This document shows positions 8,709-16,302 of a stretch of 64,000 nt of DNA, one piece after another. The first letter of the stretch is position 1. Each line of letters begins with the position of its first letter. This stretch comes from Mucilaginibacter sp. L294 (GTDB lineage Bacteria; Bacteroidota; Bacteroidia; Sphingobacteriales; Sphingobacteriaceae). Both the position numbers and the translations under genes were made by a program. The notes beneath the pieces are model-generated. The model ran no database searches. It saw nothing but the letters and a program-made list of their open reading frames with translations, and was not told the DNA's origin. The stretch is from NCBI RefSeq assembly GCF_001636615.1, contig NZ_LGEK01000013.1, forward strand, positions 1 to 64,000, written 5' to 3'.

Positions 8709-8921
8709 ATGGCAACTCAATTTATTACCAACGATAAAGGAGAGCGAACTTCTGTGATTATTCCCATTAATGAATATGAGGACATGCTGCACCAACATCA
8801 TTTAAACCTTGAATTAACTGACGATTATAAAGCCATGATCGACAAGATGCTTGCAGAAGAAGATGGCAATGCAGAATATGTATCTGCAGAAAGCATCAAA
8901 AAAAAAATTATGAATAAATGA
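8709..8921 (+). CDS. Antitoxin of a ParE/RelE-type system
   Basis: A 70-residue acidic protein. The N-terminal half (FITNDKGERTSVIIPINEYEDML) has the Phd/RelB-like strand-helix start that lets such antitoxins dimerise and bind their own promoter. The C-terminal half is a charged helix (DDYKAMIDKMLAEED) of the type that wraps the toxin. I chose the ATG at 8709; an in-frame start at 8676 adds eleven hydrophobic residues without family support. Its stop overlaps the toxin ATG as ATGA, the usual coupling, but the toxin has an in-frame stop. Confidence 0.75.
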   Translation: MATQFITNDKGERTSVIIPINEYEDMLHQHHLNLELTDDYKAMIDKMLAEEDGNAEYVSAESIKKKIMNK

Positions 8922-9196
8922 GCAAGCCGCTTATTTAAAGAAGGGAAGCAGAAGCCGACCTTGATGATATCCAAGCTTACTACAACAAGATCTCACCTCA
9001 AATTACAGATAATTTTTTCATGGAATTTTTTGAGACTCTTTCTTTTATTGAACAGGATCCTAAATTATTCCAAATTAGATACCGCGGCATAAGAATTGCA
9101 CCATTATACCGTTTTCCTTATGGTATTCATTATCTCGAAAAAGAAAATGAAGTAGTAATATTTAGAGTACTGCATACTAAACGGTACTTCAAATAG
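8918..9196 (+). pseudogene. ParE/RelE-type toxin interrupted by an early stop
   Basis: Read in frame from the ATG that overlaps the antitoxin stop, this is a 92-codon frame of normal ParE length with one internal stop, TAA at 8936-8938 (codon 7). Before it stands MSKPLI. After it follow REAEADLDDIQAYYNKI, then DPKLFQIRYRGIRIAPLYRFPYGI and FRVLHTKRYF, typical of the ParE/RelE fold. No good alternative start lies just after the stop; the next ATG (9018) would remove the first helix. So the toxin is probably inactive, while the rest of the frame shows no further decay. Stop readthrough or a sequencing error are the alternatives. Confidence 0.78.
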
Positions 9197-9269
9197 CTAT
9201 GTCAAAAACAAGTTTAAATATCCTTTTAACGGCATAATTGCCTATATTGGGTATTACTAATACAGCTAC

Positions 9270-10094
9270 ATGAAAAGAATTATCTGCCCCCTGCTTATAC
9301 TCAGCATATTCCTATCGTGCAAAAGTAAAACCGCCGATACAGACCAGGACACAACCGGCACCGGCAAGCCGCTCGATCAGAGCCAGGCATTGATGCATCA
9401 GTTTAAACCGCTCATAAACGGTATGTGGATCAAAAAAGACTACATCAAAAAGGTAAAGAAGAGTAAATCTCCGTTAGAGGCTGTTGATAACGGCACCGGC
9501 GTTACCATTATGTATATTGATACCACCCAGCTTAAAAGCGATAGCATTACCGTACCTGTGGTTTTAAATAACCACGAGGGCACTAATATTTCGTTAAACT
9601 TTCAACCGGGTAAAAACACCACCACCATTGAATTTGGCGATGATGAATTAAGTTACAAAATAAAGGGTGGGGATACCACGCTCATTATTTATCATTATAA
9701 CGCGCAAACAAAAGAGACCGCTACCGCCCAGTACATTAAGGCTATGCCGAACAAACCGGCCGGCGGACTGGCAGCAGGCATGAGTATGGCCATCAACAAA
9801 GCCATCCTATCGGGTAAGTACGAAGGTACAGATGCAGCCGGTAAAAAGATATACGCCCTGTTTACCGACGATGGAAAAGTGACCGGCCTGCCGGGCTTAA
9901 CAACTTACTACGTGCAAAACGACATGATAACCGATCCCGACCACAGCCATGACGAGATCATCTTTAACCTGGATGGAAAGGGTAAGAAAGCTTACTCTTT
10001 TATCATCAATAAAAAAACGCTGAGCTTATATGATAATGCGGAGCAAATCAAATCTAACAAGCCGTCCTACTCATTAAAGCGCAAAAGGGAGTAA
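9270..10094 (+). CDS. Lipoprotein of unknown function
   Basis: A 274-residue protein with a lipoprotein signal peptide: MKRIICPLLILSIFLSC, lipobox LSC with C17 as the lipidated residue. The mature part is polar and beta-rich (VTIMYIDTTQLKSDSITVPVV, KIYALFTDDGKVTGLPG), which suggests a beta-sandwich facing the periplasm or cell surface. I do not recognise the family. It is monocistronic: the interrupted toxin lies upstream and a convergent dehydrogenase gene follows 1 bp after its stop. Confidence 0.8.
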   Translation: MKRIICPLLILSIFLSCKSKTADTDQDTTGTGKPLDQSQALMHQFKPLINGMWIKKDYIKKVKKSKSPLEAVDNGTGVTIMYIDTTQLKSDSITVPVVLNNHEGTNISLNFQPGKNTTTIEFGDDELSYKIKGGDTTLIIYHYNAQTKETATAQYIKAMPNKPAGGLAAGMSMAINKAILSGKYEGTDAAGKKIYALFTDDGKVTGLPGLTTYYVQNDMITDPDHSHDEIIFNLDGKGKKAYSFIINKKTLSLYDNAEQIKSNKPSYSLKRKRE

Positions 10095-10107
10095 CTTACT
10101 CCCCTTT
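10084..10107. terminator. Shared hairpin over two convergent stop codons
   Basis: GGGAGT (10087-10092) pairs with ACTCCC (10098-10103), flanked by AAA and TTT, so it can work in both directions. The stop codon of the lipoprotein gene and that of the convergent dehydrogenase gene both lie in or next to the stem-loop. Confidence 0.6.
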
Positions 10108-10959
10108 GTTCAGGTATTTATAAATAGCGATCAGGTCTTCGTCCCCATGCTCGGGAGCGGCTGCTTCAAACGTTTTTAATGCGGCCTCACCTAATGGTGT
10201 GGTCAACCCTATATCTCGCGATAGCTTTAGGTCTTTCACTATATTTTTAAGGCTGAACGCCGCTGTAAAACTATCATTAACGATAGCCTCACCTTTCAGT
10301 TTGGTATAAGGGTTGGCTATAGCCGCATTACCCAAAAGGTTTAATAAAACCGCTGGCGCTATACCGTTGTTTTTTGCCAGGATAACAGCTTCGGCAAGTC
10401 CTTGTGTATAAAAGCTTAGCAATGTATTAATGGCCAGTTTTGCGGCATTACCCGCACCAACAGCGCCTACATTTACCGCCAGTTTACCTATTTTTTCCAG
10501 TATGGGTTGTACCTGTTCAAACACGGTGGCATCGCCGCCGGCCATAATAACCAACTGGGCAGTTTCGGCTTGTTTAACACTACCGGATACCGGGGCATCC
10601 ATGTATTGCAAATCTTTAGCCTTACACAGCGCCGCCATTTCTTTACTGATAGCCGGGGATACCGTGCTCATATTCACGACTATTTTATGGCTCACATCGG
10701 CCTTAAACAGTCCATTTTCGCCCTCAAAAAGGTCGCGAATGGCTTTGTCATCGGTCACCATGATGATGACCACATCTGTCTGCTCTATCAGCTCTTTTGG
10801 GGTTGATGCGGTGTTTGCGCCCAGCTCTTTCAGCCCCGCTTCCTTATCTTTATGGCGGTTGTAAACCGTTACCGCATAGCCCGCCTTTAACAATTGCTGC
10901 GACATGGGGTTACCCATTAAGCCGAGGCCTATCCAGCCGATTTTTGTTGTGTTGCTCAT
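10096..10959 (-). CDS. 3-hydroxyisobutyrate dehydrogenase-family NAD(P)-dependent oxidoreductase
   Basis: A 287-residue beta-hydroxyacid dehydrogenase. The N-terminal Rossmann domain has GWIGLGLMGNPMS (GxGxxG), the substrate loop reads MDAPVSGSVKQA, and the catalytic lysine lies in GAGNAAKLAINTLL. The C-terminal all-helical domain follows. Members reduce or oxidise small beta-hydroxyacids or semialdehydes (3-hydroxyisobutyrate, tartronate semialdehyde, succinic semialdehyde); the exact substrate is not readable here. The APH-fold gene ends 3 bp before its ATG, so the two are probably co-transcribed, but the pairing does not suggest a pathway. Confidence 0.9.
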   Translation of the reverse strand: MSNTTKIGWIGLGLMGNPMSQQLLKAGYAVTVYNRHKDKEAGLKELGANTASTPKELIEQTDVVIIMVTDDKAIRDLFEGENGLFKADVSHKIVVNMSTVSPAISKEMAALCKAKDLQYMDAPVSGSVKQAETAQLVIMAGGDATVFEQVQPILEKIGKLAVNVGAVGAGNAAKLAINTLLSFYTQGLAEAVILAKNNGIAPAVLLNLLGNAAIANPYTKLKGEAIVNDSFTAAFSLKNIVKDLKLSRDIGLTTPLGEAALKTFEAAAPEHGDEDLIAIYKYLNKGE

Positions 10960-10962
10960 GAT

Positions 10963-11964
10963 CTAATTAACGTTAATAGCCTTAAGAACGTTTTCGTCAA
11001 AATACTTTTTTACCAGCAGATTAATAAACCTTGTTAAATAGGTTTGGTTTAAAAACACGTTCGACCAGTTATCAAACCGCTGGCATTGTATACCCAGGTA
11101 AAAGAAATACATACATACACCCAGCATAGGTAACAGCCTTTTTTCTTCGTCGCTTATTTGGGTGATGGATTCGTACCCGGCAAAAAAGCTTTTTAGTTTT
11201 TCATCGCGTTCGGCTTCAACCTTTTCGGTGCTGTGTAATTGCAATATATAGTAGGCCAGATCCAAACACTGCCAGCCGTTGCCGCAAAAATCAAAGTCGA
11301 ATATGGTAACGTCGCCACCTTTGGTAATGTTAAGGTTATCGAACCAGATATCCATATGTACCACGCCCTGCCTTAACGTACCGGTATCCGCTTTGGCCAG
11401 CTCATCCAGTAAATATTTTTGTGTTGATGCCATCCATTGCATTTCATCAGTATCGGCCGGGAGGAATTGCTTTAACCGCTCGAACGAATCCTGCAACAAA
11501 ACCTGCGGTGTGTAGCTAACCCGCTGCAATTGCAGGTTATGCGTAACCTGGTGAATGCGGGCCATGGTTTCGCCAATTTTGTAATGCAGGCCTACCGAAA
11601 AATTAAGATGCTTTTCACCTTCGGCAAAAGAGAACAGCACGCCGAAACGATCACCCTCGGGCGCGTTCAACTGCTGTATGTGATCACCGGCGGCATCTTT
11701 TACCGGGTATGATACCGGCACATGGTTATCGTGCAGCAAATTTAATAACCTTAGCTCCTCTGCTATTTCTGTTTGGGTACGCCAGTTCAGGCTGTAAACC
11801 CTAAAGACAAATTTGCTATCACCATCTGTAATCAGGTAACTATGGTTGATGCCGGTTTTTAACAGCTTACAGGTTGCAGCAGCGCTAAACCCATACTTAT
11901 CCTGCAAAAATAAACCAACGTGCGTTGCAGAAAGTATTGAACTGGTAACAGGGAAGTTTTGCAT
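10963..11964 (-). CDS. APH/choline-kinase-fold phosphotransferase
   Basis: A 333-residue protein of the aminoglycoside/homoserine/choline kinase fold. The catalytic loop is GVVHMDIWFDNLNI (HxDxxxxN pattern) and the metal-binding motif is TIFDFDFCGNG. The N-terminal lobe has KFVFRVYSLNWRT. Housekeeping members phosphorylate small hydroxyl compounds, and nothing here argues for antibiotic resistance. I start at the ATG at 11964. The in-frame start at 12006 would run the coding region through the upstream gene's terminator hairpin. Confidence 0.8.
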   Translation of the reverse strand: MQNFPVTSSILSATHVGLFLQDKYGFSAAATCKLLKTGINHSYLITDGDSKFVFRVYSLNWRTQTEIAEELRLLNLLHDNHVPVSYPVKDAAGDHIQQLNAPEGDRFGVLFSFAEGEKHLNFSVGLHYKIGETMARIHQVTHNLQLQRVSYTPQVLLQDSFERLKQFLPADTDEMQWMASTQKYLLDELAKADTGTLRQGVVHMDIWFDNLNITKGGDVTIFDFDFCGNGWQCLDLAYYILQLHSTEKVEAERDEKLKSFFAGYESITQISDEEKRLLPMLGVCMYFFYLGIQCQRFDNWSNVFLNQTYLTRFINLLVKKYFDENVLKAINVN

Positions 11965-11989
11965 GATAAAAAGTTTTGGGGCTACAAAG

Positions 11990-12025
11990 AAACAAAAAAA
12001 CGCCATTGCTTAAAGCAATGGCGTT
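11990..12025 (-). terminator. Terminator after the yoeB pair
   Basis: CGCCATTGC (12001-12009) pairs with GCAATGGCG (12015-12023). On the minus strand the hairpin is followed by seven T, 13 bp past the toxin stop. Confidence 0.85.
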
Positions 12026-12036
12026 GTATAAATTAT

Positions 12037-12294
12037 TTAATAATGCCCTTTTAAAGAAAGCACATACACAACATCACCTTCTACTTCATATATTAAGCGA
12101 TGCTCTTTATTAATTCGTCTAGACCACGCACCTGAAAGATTATGTTTTAATGCCTCCGGTTGTCCGACACCTTTGTACGGGTCTATAATAATAGATTGGA
12201 GTAGCTCCTTTATTTTTTTAATTACTTGCTTGTTTCCACTCTTTTTAAAAAAGTCAATATCAGCGTCAGCCTGTTTGGTAAAACTTACAATCAC
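12037..12294 (-). CDS. yoeB: YoeB/Txe-family mRNA interferase toxin
   Basis: An 85-residue ribosome-dependent endoribonuclease toxin that matches Escherichia coli YoeB closely along its length. The shared stretch EALKHNLSGAWSRRINKEHRLIYE is conserved and the catalytic residues E47, R66, H84 and Y85 all fall at the expected places, shifted by one. The protein ends at the catalytic HY, as YoeB does. The start is a GTG overlapping the antitoxin stop as GTGA, so toxin synthesis is coupled to and probably weaker than antitoxin synthesis. A strong terminator follows. This second toxin-antitoxin locus looks intact. Confidence 0.93.
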   Translation of the reverse strand: MIVSFTKQADADIDFFKKSGNKQVIKKIKELLQSIIIDPYKGVGQPEALKHNLSGAWSRRINKEHRLIYEVEGDVVYVLSLKGHY

Positions 12295-12482
12295 AGATCT
12301 GCTATATTAACAGTTCTGGTTTCACCGTTTTTTACCTGTTCTCTGCTTTTTTGAATTTTAGCTACAAATTGCGGGTCGTATTCCTTTTCCTCGAAAGAAA
12401 TTTTAAATGCCTTCATAAAAGTCTTTAAAGCATTTAACTGCTCTTTGTTGTTAGGATGTACAATTAGTGTTTCCATATCCAA
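12291..12482 (-). CDS. Antitoxin of the YoeB pair
   Basis: A 63-residue protein (61 from the second Met) just upstream of yoeB and overlapping it by 4 bp. Its N-terminus (ETLIVHPNNKEQLNALKTFMKAF) fits a strand-helix dimerisation region, and the acidic/basic C-terminal half (EEKEYDPQFVAKIQKS) should wrap the toxin. It is not a classical YefM; it resembles the short antitoxins paired with YoeB in Bacteroidota. The assignment rests on position, size and the YoeB partner. Confidence 0.82.
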   Translation of the reverse strand: MDMETLIVHPNNKEQLNALKTFMKAFKISFEEKEYDPQFVAKIQKSREQVKNGETRTVNIADL

Positions 12483-12524
12483 ATTTACGCTTTTTTAGAT
12501 ATTTAAGTTTATTCTTAAAACAGA

Positions 12525-12555
12525 AAAGTTGCAGATGGCACTAACCTGCAACTTT
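12525..12555 (-). terminator. Terminator of the 12590-13186 gene
   Basis: A perfect 10-bp stem, AAAGTTGCAG (12525-12534) with CTGCAACTTT (12546-12555), stands 34 bp beyond the membrane-protein stop and is followed on the minus strand by a T-rich stretch. Confidence 0.65.
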
Positions 12556-12589
12556 CTATAGATTCTATTTTAAAGAATAACAAAGCCAG

Positions 12590-13186
12590 TTAATTAGTTA
12601 ACCAGGTTGTTGCCTTTTTAGCCATGTATAACCCGTAACATGATGTGGCAATAGCAAGCCCTACGCCTAAAAAAGCAAGTATATAATTAGCGGGCATTAA
12701 CTTTTTTAAAGTGAAAATTATACCACATACAGCAATTAAGGTACTCCATGTAGCCAGGTAATAATCTATAGTGCGTTTAAATATTTTAGCCATAGGATAA
12801 AAATGCAGCCCAACTACCAACGCCATAATAGGTAAAGTGAGTTGCGGATAACCAAGGTTAACAACTACATTGATCCCTATAGAAATGCCCAAAATTTCTG
12901 CGCCAAAAACTATCCCAAACCACTTTCCTATTCTCTTTTGTTCAGCTATATCTGCTTCAGATACCGACTTTGGAAAGTTCTTAGCTATCTTAAATAAGGC
13001 TGCCCCTTTTACGATAAACAAAATGCTCAATAAAGGGAAAATCAATAACAATAACGCATAGACGGTTTCGTGCAAACCACTATAGGCAATTCCAGCCCAT
13101 ATCGTGGTAAAAAAAGCCATCATAAAAAGCCCTGTTGCATTTCCTTTTACGGCTGCATTTGGTACTATATGGGACTTTGTTTCCAC
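12590..13186 (-). CDS. Multi-pass membrane protein of unknown function
   Basis: A 198-residue integral membrane protein with about six hydrophobic segments, among them LFMMAFFTTIWAGIAYSG, LLLLIFPLLSILFIVKGAA, VFGAEILGISIGINVVV, LTLPIMALVVGLHFY and ILAFLGVGLAIATSCYGLY. A short cytoplasmic charged stretch (KNFPKSVSEADIAEQKRIGKW) sits between the second and third. No family motif is recognised. It is flanked by its own terminator and by that of tldE, so it is probably monocistronic. Confidence 0.72.
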   Translation of the reverse strand: METKSHIVPNAAVKGNATGLFMMAFFTTIWAGIAYSGLHETVYALLLLIFPLLSILFIVKGAALFKIAKNFPKSVSEADIAEQKRIGKWFGIVFGAEILGISIGINVVVNLGYPQLTLPIMALVVGLHFYPMAKIFKRTIDYYLATWSTLIAVCGIIFTLKKLMPANYILAFLGVGLAIATSCYGLYMAKKATTWLTN

Positions 13187-13238
13187 TTTTTTATTTTAAA
13201 CTTTGTTACCCGATCTGCTTTGGGCAGATTAAAGAAAT

Positions 13239-13271
13239 AGCTTTGACAACTTTTTAAGAGTTGTCAAAGCT
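13239..13271 (-). terminator. Terminator of the moxR-tldE operon
   Basis: A perfect 12-bp stem, AGCTTTGACAAC (13239-13250) with GTTGTCAAAGCT (13260-13271), lies 6 bp past the tldE stop. The minus strand continues TATTTCTTTAAT. It closes the seven-gene minus-strand operon. Confidence 0.75.
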
Positions 13272-13277
13272 ATTATG

Positions 13278-14609
13278 CTACACCGCGTCAGACAGTGAGC
13301 TGAATGTAAAGTCCCTGATCTTCATTGGTGGGATCAGGTAGCTGCGATAGCTTTCTACGCTGATGCTGCGTTCCTGCTTGCCAAGGGCTTCCAGGTTGTT
13401 CAGCATAATTACCGGGCTCTCGTTAAACCTGAAGTTTTTTACCGGGAACATGATCTTACCATTCTCTATGTAAAACGTACCATCGCGGGTAAGGCCGGTT
13501 AACAGTAACGATTGCGGATCAACCATACGAATGTACCACAACCTGGAAACCAGTATACCTTTTTCGGTGCCTTTTATCAGTTCTTCGAGGGTTTGCGTGC
13601 CACCATCCATAATAATATTGCTTGGGTTTGGTACTGGTTTTACACCTTTCTTATCTGCCCAGTAGCGCGAGTATGAAAGATTTTTCACCACACCGTTTTC
13701 TATCCAGCTGGTTCTTTCGCGTGGCAAACCATCACCACCCCAGGTAGAACCCGGCAAGTCGGGATTGAACGGATCTGAATAGATATTTACTTTCGGGTCC
13801 ATCAACTGTTCGCCCAAACGTGTACCACCACCTTTTTTACTCAAAAAGCTACGTCCTTCTTCCGCGCTGCGCGCATCAAAACGGAACATATTTTCCAGCA
13901 TGTAGGTAGCCGCAACAGGCTCCAGTATCACGGTATATTTACCCGGCTCAATGGCTTTTGCACCTTTAGATGCATTGGCTTTCATGGTGGCTACCCGTGT
14001 TGCCGAGGCTGTATCCAGTTTTGACACATCGGTAAACCCGCGTGCCGCGTAACCGGAGATAGTACCCCCCGCATCGCGTGTAGTTACCGAGAAGGTAACA
14101 TCGCTGCTTTTGTTGTAGGCGAATAAACCCTTAGAGTTCATCACCGCGTTAAAACTGCTTGAGTTTTCTAAAAAGCCGGCTGCAAGCAGGTTGGCATCTT
14201 TGGTAACCTGTAAGCTCTTGCCAACCATTTCGGCACGGCTTTCGGGTGTCATGGCTGCCGTATTTGCATTGAAGGTTATTGAATCTTTAAATTCGCTCTG
14301 GCCAAGCATTGGCATGTATTCCGGGTTTTGGGGAGCAAACTGTGCCAGTTCTTCCGAGCGGCGTACAACACGTTCTAAAGCGGCATCGTCAAACTCATCA
14401 ATACTGGCCGAGCCTGCCTTTTTTCCATAAACAGAGGTTACTGCTAAACCCGTAGTGCTAACATCGCCCGCGGTAGAAACCGCGTTAAGCGCATACCTGA
14501 TATTGCCGCCTTCGTTTCCGAAAAGGCTCACTTCGCACTCATCGGCCTTTGAATAGCTAAGCACTTTCTTTAATAAAGCCTGTGCTTGTTCTTTTGTATA
14601 TAAAGCCAT
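13278..14609 (-). CDS. TldE/PmbA-like partner subunit, copy 1
   Basis: A 443-residue TldE/PmbA-family protein. It lacks the HExxxH metal motif of its partner, as TldE does, and has no signal peptide (start MALYTKEQAQALLKKVLSYS). In Escherichia coli, TldD and TldE form one heterodimeric metalloprotease that trims the microcin B17 leader and degrades unfolded peptides such as CcdA. The gene follows tldD by 3 bp. It is closely similar along its length to the second copy at 27408-28745 (shared AIEPGKYTVILEPAA-type, LDARSADEGRSFLSK-type and PPMRIRDFTFSSLSDAV-type stretches). Confidence 0.9.
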   Translation of the reverse strand: MALYTKEQAQALLKKVLSYSKADECEVSLFGNEGGNIRYALNAVSTAGDVSTTGLAVTSVYGKKAGSASIDEFDDAALERVVRRSEELAQFAPQNPEYMPMLGQSEFKDSITFNANTAAMTPESRAEMVGKSLQVTKDANLLAAGFLENSSSFNAVMNSKGLFAYNKSSDVTFSVTTRDAGGTISGYAARGFTDVSKLDTASATRVATMKANASKGAKAIEPGKYTVILEPVAATYMLENMFRFDARSAEEGRSFLSKKGGGTRLGEQLMDPKVNIYSDPFNPDLPGSTWGGDGLPRERTSWIENGVVKNLSYSRYWADKKGVKPVPNPSNIIMDGGTQTLEELIKGTEKGILVSRLWYIRMVDPQSLLLTGLTRDGTFYIENGKIMFPVKNFRFNESPVIMLNNLEALGKQERSISVESYRSYLIPPMKIRDFTFSSLSDAV

Positions 14610-14612
14610 ATG

Positions 14613-16250
14613 TTATCCGATCTTTCTTTTTGTGTTAATTACATTAACACCGTTAAACCTTGTTGTTGATGAACCGTGAGATACCGCGCTGCTTTGGCTT
14701 GGCTGGCCCTTACCATCATTGAACGAGCCGCCTAAACGGTAATCGCTTGCATCACAAACCTGTGTGCACGAGTTCCAGAACTCCTGGGTATTGGCCTGGT
14801 AAGCTACATCATTTAGCATACCGGCAATTTTACCATCTTTTATCTCATAAAACAGCTGCCCGCCAAACTGGAAGTTGTAGCGTTGCTGATCGATAGAGAA
14901 AGAGCCGTCGCCAATGATGTAGATGCCTTTTTCAACGTTCTTGATCATGTTATCTACACTCAGCGGTGTTTTGCCCGGCTCTAACGATACGTTTGGCATA
15001 CGCTGGAACTGTACATCCTGCCAGCTTTGCGCATAGCAGCAGCCCTGCGATTCTTTCAGGCCTATAATATGCGCCTGATCGCGGATGGCCTGGTAATTTA
15101 CCAGTGTACCTTCTTTAATGATATCCCATTTTTTGGTACCAACACCTTCATCATCATAACCTACAGCACCAAGCGAACCTACCTGGGTTTTATCGCCTAC
15201 CACATTTACCTGCTTGCTACCAAAATTGAACTTACCCGATTTCCATTTATCCAACGTTAAGAAACTGGTACCGGCATAGTTGGCTTCATAGCCCAATACG
15301 CGGTCAAGCTCAGTTGGGTGCCCTACAGACTCGTGGATAGTTAACCAAAGGTGGCTTGGATCAAGCACCAGGTCATACTTACCCGGATCTACCGATTTAG
15401 CAGTTATTTTTTCTGCCGCTTGTTTGGTGGCAAATTTCATATCCTCCAGTATGTCATAACGCTTTTTGTAACGAGGAGTGATACCGGCAATAGTTTCAGA
15501 TGCCATTGGCGTTAGGTATTCATAACCCATACCAACCGGCGAGCTTATAGAACGACGGGTTTGGAAAGAGTTTGAAGCCGAATCGATTTTTGTAACTGTA
15601 AATGATGGGAACAGGCGGTGAATATCCTGATCGATGTATGAACCATCGGTAGAAGCAAAATACTTTTGCTCGTTCACCGCAAATATCATCGAGTTTACAA
15701 AGTTAGCCCCTCCGCTTATAGCCGCTGCATTAGCGCCAAGCAACAGGTCAACCTTTTCTTTGATAGGTACTTCGAAGGCACTTTTTTCTATTGGGGTTTT
15801 CCAGCTTACCTCGCCGTAACCCTTTTGTGGTGCAAGCTGTACCGGGGCGCTGCCCAGTTTGGCATTAGCCTTTGCCACAGCCACTGCGCGTTTGGCAACT
15901 TTAGCAATTCCTTCCTTGGTTACATCATTAGTAGCGGCAAAGCCCCAGCAGCCATCCGCAATTACGCGGATCCCTACGCCATACGATTCGGTATTGGCCA
16001 CATTTTGCACCCGGTTTTCGCGGGTAATAACAAACTGGTTAAGGTAGCGGCCTATGCGCACATCTGCGTAGCTGGCACCGGCAGATTTGGCGGCATTAAG
16101 CCCTGCATCTGCCAACTGTTTTTTTATGCGCACATCAACGCCTTCAAGCGCCTGCTGCACATCAATGTTTTTACCGAAACTGTTTAATGACGGGAGCACC
16201 ATGGCCCCGGCACCAACTCCGGTTAAAAAAATAAAATCTCGTCTTCTCAA
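14613..16250 (-). CDS. TldD-like metalloprotease subunit with twin-arginine leader, copy 1
   Basis: A 545-residue TldD-family protein, the catalytic partner of TldE. The zinc motif HESVGH is at residues 306-311 and a conserved Cys region (CTQVCD, C495/C499) could give the third ligand known in TldD. Unlike Escherichia coli TldD it begins MRRRDFIFLTGVGAGAMVLPS, a twin-arginine-type leader with a hydrophobic core, which predicts export of the folded protein or membrane anchoring. It is the sixth gene of the moxR operon. It is so similar to 25769-27403 that the two align by eye almost without gaps. Confidence 0.9.
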   Translation of the reverse strand: MRRRDFIFLTGVGAGAMVLPSLNSFGKNIDVQQALEGVDVRIKKQLADAGLNAAKSAGASYADVRIGRYLNQFVITRENRVQNVANTESYGVGIRVIADGCWGFAATNDVTKEGIAKVAKRAVAVAKANAKLGSAPVQLAPQKGYGEVSWKTPIEKSAFEVPIKEKVDLLLGANAAAISGGANFVNSMIFAVNEQKYFASTDGSYIDQDIHRLFPSFTVTKIDSASNSFQTRRSISSPVGMGYEYLTPMASETIAGITPRYKKRYDILEDMKFATKQAAEKITAKSVDPGKYDLVLDPSHLWLTIHESVGHPTELDRVLGYEANYAGTSFLTLDKWKSGKFNFGSKQVNVVGDKTQVGSLGAVGYDDEGVGTKKWDIIKEGTLVNYQAIRDQAHIIGLKESQGCCYAQSWQDVQFQRMPNVSLEPGKTPLSVDNMIKNVEKGIYIIGDGSFSIDQQRYNFQFGGQLFYEIKDGKIAGMLNDVAYQANTQEFWNSCTQVCDASDYRLGGSFNDGKGQPSQSSAVSHGSSTTRFNGVNVINTKRKIG

Positions 16251-16302
16251 GGTGTATCCTCCAATTGTTTTAGCCCCACCCTGAAGGGCGGAACGGTGTA
16301 TG

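Noticed and set aside
10963-11964. Aminoglycoside resistance gene
   Set aside because: The kinase fold is shared by housekeeping choline, homoserine and related kinases; nothing in the sequence or context argues for drug modification.
11965-12006. Upstream start for the APH-fold gene at 12006
   Set aside because: It would place codons inside the perfect hairpin and T-run that end the yoeB transcript, and the added residues have no family match.
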